DNA of 5,786 bases, taken from Candidatus Dormiibacterota bacterium (lineage in GTDB: Bacteria > Chloroflexota > Dormibacteria > UBA8260). The stretch covers positions 1 to 5,786 of the forward strand of contig CATPBU010000206.1 in assembly GCA_955652455.1 (NCBI GenBank). The letters are read 5' to 3'. The position numbers were made by a program, and so were the translations under genes. Under the pieces are notes generated by a model. The model ran no database searches and was not told the origin of the DNA. It worked only from the letters and a program-made list of their open reading frames with translations. Shown here in pieces: positions 4,851 to 5,786 of this stretch (positions are counted from its first letter, which is position 1; each line of letters begins with the position of its first letter).

Positions 4851-5780
4851 GTGGCCGACGTGACCCTCGACCTCGATGGACCGGTCCACGCGGTGGACCA
4901 CGGCGGGGAGGGACCCCACATGCTGCTGGTCCACGGGCTCGGCGGATCCCTGCTCGACTGGCGTGACGTCGCCCCCGCGCTGGCGCGCCATCACCGGGTC
5001 TGGTCGCTCGACCTGATCGGCTTCGGCCGCACCCCCATAGAGAACCGCCACGCCACCGTGGCAGCCAACCAACGCCTCGTCGACGCCATGGTGCGACACA
5101 TCGGCCAGGGTCAGCCGGTAATGCTGATGGGCAACTCGATGGGCGGCCTGATCAGCATTGTCGAGGCGTCGCGTCGCGCCGACCTCATCTCCGGCCTGGT
5201 GCTGGTCGACCCAGCGCTGCCCCGCACCCGCGGAGGGCGGCTTGCCCTGATGATCACCGCGGCGTTCCTGGTCCTGGCCGTGCCCGGCGTCGGGCAGTGG
5301 TTGACCGACAACCACACCCGGCGGCGCGGCGCGGAACGGCTGGTGGACGACGTGCTCAAGCTCTGCACGGTCGATGTCTCGCGGATCAACCCCGCGACGC
5401 GCCAGGCCCAAGTCGAGCTGACCAAATGGCGAGCCGAGCTCGACGACCCCCATCGCGCCTTCATCGAGGCCTCACGCTCGCTGACCCGCTGGCTGCTCCG
5501 CCGCGAGACTGTCGAGACCCACATCCGCGGCGTGCGCGCGCCCACCCTGATCATCCATGGCGACAGCGACCGCCTGGTCAGCGTCTCCGCAGCCGGATGG
5601 GCCGCCGCGCTCCGCCCCGACTGGAGCTTCCGGGTCCTCTCGGAGACCGGCCATGTGCCCCAGCTCGAGCGACCCCGGGAGTTCGTCCGTATCGTCGACC
5701 ACTGGCTCGAGGAACGCCGGCCCACCGGGGCGGCGCCGGCTCAGCCGCCCGAGCCGGCGGCGTTCACCTCGCGCAGGTAG
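4851..5780 (+). CDS. Alpha/beta-fold hydrolase
   Basis: The 309-residue product is a serine hydrolase of the alpha/beta fold. Visible elements in order: strand and oxyanion-hole motif LLVHGLGGSLLDW (25-37), DLIGFGRTP (54-62), nucleophile elbow GNSMGG with Ser96, LVLVDPALPR (116-125), a cap region with a long hydrophobic stretch (about 131-150), the acid in IIHGDSDRLV (probably Asp240), and the catalytic His268 in SETGHVPQLERP. The triad is complete. There is no signal peptide, so it is probably cytoplasmic; the hydrophobic cap segment might favour lipid-like substrates or membrane contact. The substrate is unknown; esterase, epoxide hydrolase or C-C hydrolase are all possible. The C-terminal 20 residues are Pro/Ala-rich and look disordered. 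Start GTG 4851 follows a TAGCAT at leaderless spacing. It lies 45 bp after the Nudix gene on the same strand. Confidence 0.93.
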   Translation: MADVTLDLDGPVHAVDHGGEGPHMLLVHGLGGSLLDWRDVAPALARHHRVWSLDLIGFGRTPIENRHATVAANQRLVDAMVRHIGQGQPVMLMGNSMGGLISIVEASRRADLISGLVLVDPALPRTRGGRLALMITAAFLVLAVPGVGQWLTDNHTRRRGAERLVDDVLKLCTVDVSRINPATRQAQVELTKWRAELDDPHRAFIEASRSLTRWLLRRETVETHIRGVRAPTLIIHGDSDRLVSVSAAGWAAALRPDWSFRVLSETGHVPQLERPREFVRIVDHWLEERRPTGAAPAQPPEPAAFTSRR

Positions 5781-5785
5781 TCGCC
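5741..5785 (-). CDS. Possible C-terminal end of a convergent gene (cut by window edge)
   Basis: The minus strand reads in frame as GDYLREVNAAGSGG followed by a TGA at 5743-5741. The composition looks like a protein C-terminus, and a 3' overlap with the preceding gene would follow the habit of the other convergent pairs here. Only 14 residues are visible, so this may be chance. Confidence 0.3.
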   Translation of the reverse strand, partial: GDYLREVNAAGSGG

Positions 5786-5786
5786 G

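Noticed and set aside
4265..4921. Long upstream extension of the LysM reading frame
   Set aside because: It lies antisense to the Nudix gene, is Ser/Arg/Pro-rich in a shadow-like way, and crosses the promoter and SOS box. The LysM start at 4264 follows the promoter properly.
4455..5453. 332-residue minus-strand open frame
   Set aside because: It is antisense to the well-supported Nudix and alpha/beta hydrolase genes, with no recognisable domain. Long shadow frames are common at this GC.
1..5786. CRISPR arrays, tRNA or rRNA genes, insertion sequences
   Set aside because: No regularly spaced repeats, no tRNA-like cloverleaf or rRNA sequence, and no transposase or terminal repeats were seen. 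The window is fully accounted for by genes and short intergenic regions.

Overview
The window is about 5.8 kb of GC-rich, densely packed bacterial chromosome. Several signs point to an actinobacterium or a close relative. These are the high GC, the frequent GTG starts, start codons lying 6-7 nt after a -10-like hexamer (leaderless style), a perfect actinobacterial/mycobacterial-type SOS box (TCGAAC-N4-GTTCGA), and a miaA...lexA...LysM order that recalls the lexA neighbourhood of actinobacteria. I cannot name the genus from the sequence.

Layout, left to right. A miaA gene (tRNA A37 prenyltransferase, cut by the left edge) converges on and overlaps a minus-strand gene for an unrecognised Cys/His-rich protein. 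A 224-bp divergent intergenic region follows, holding a 10-bp inverted repeat and a candidate lexA promoter with a LexA-box-like site. lexA (plus strand) converges on a minus-strand gene for a small two-helix membrane protein; their stop codons share the palindrome CTAG. A second divergent intergenic region, with back-to-back candidate -35 elements, leads to a CtaG-type cytochrome oxidase assembly membrane protein. Its 3' end overlaps a minus-strand gene for a 104-residue protein with one membrane helix and one LysM domain. A third divergent intergenic region contains the perfect SOS box and leads to a Nudix hydrolase, then an alpha/beta hydrolase on the plus strand. The last 45 bases may hold the C-terminus of another minus-strand gene.

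The most interesting theme is a compact SOS module. The 104-residue LysM protein has the architecture and size of the SOS cell-division inhibitor YneA (Bacillus) and resembles ChiZ/Rv2719c of mycobacteria, whose genes sit directly next to lexA. Here it lies about 1.5 kb from lexA, separated by two unrelated-looking genes. Its promoter is nearly canonical (TTGACT-N17-TATGGT), with the SOS box filling the spacer. A second site just downstream matches the site in the lexA promoter at 14 of 15 positions. The same SOS box lies immediately upstream of the divergent Nudix gene's candidate -10, so a cell-division checkpoint protein and a possible nucleotide-pool sanitising enzyme may be co-induced by DNA damage. 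All three complete convergent gene pairs overlap at their 3' ends (44, 4 and 38 bp).
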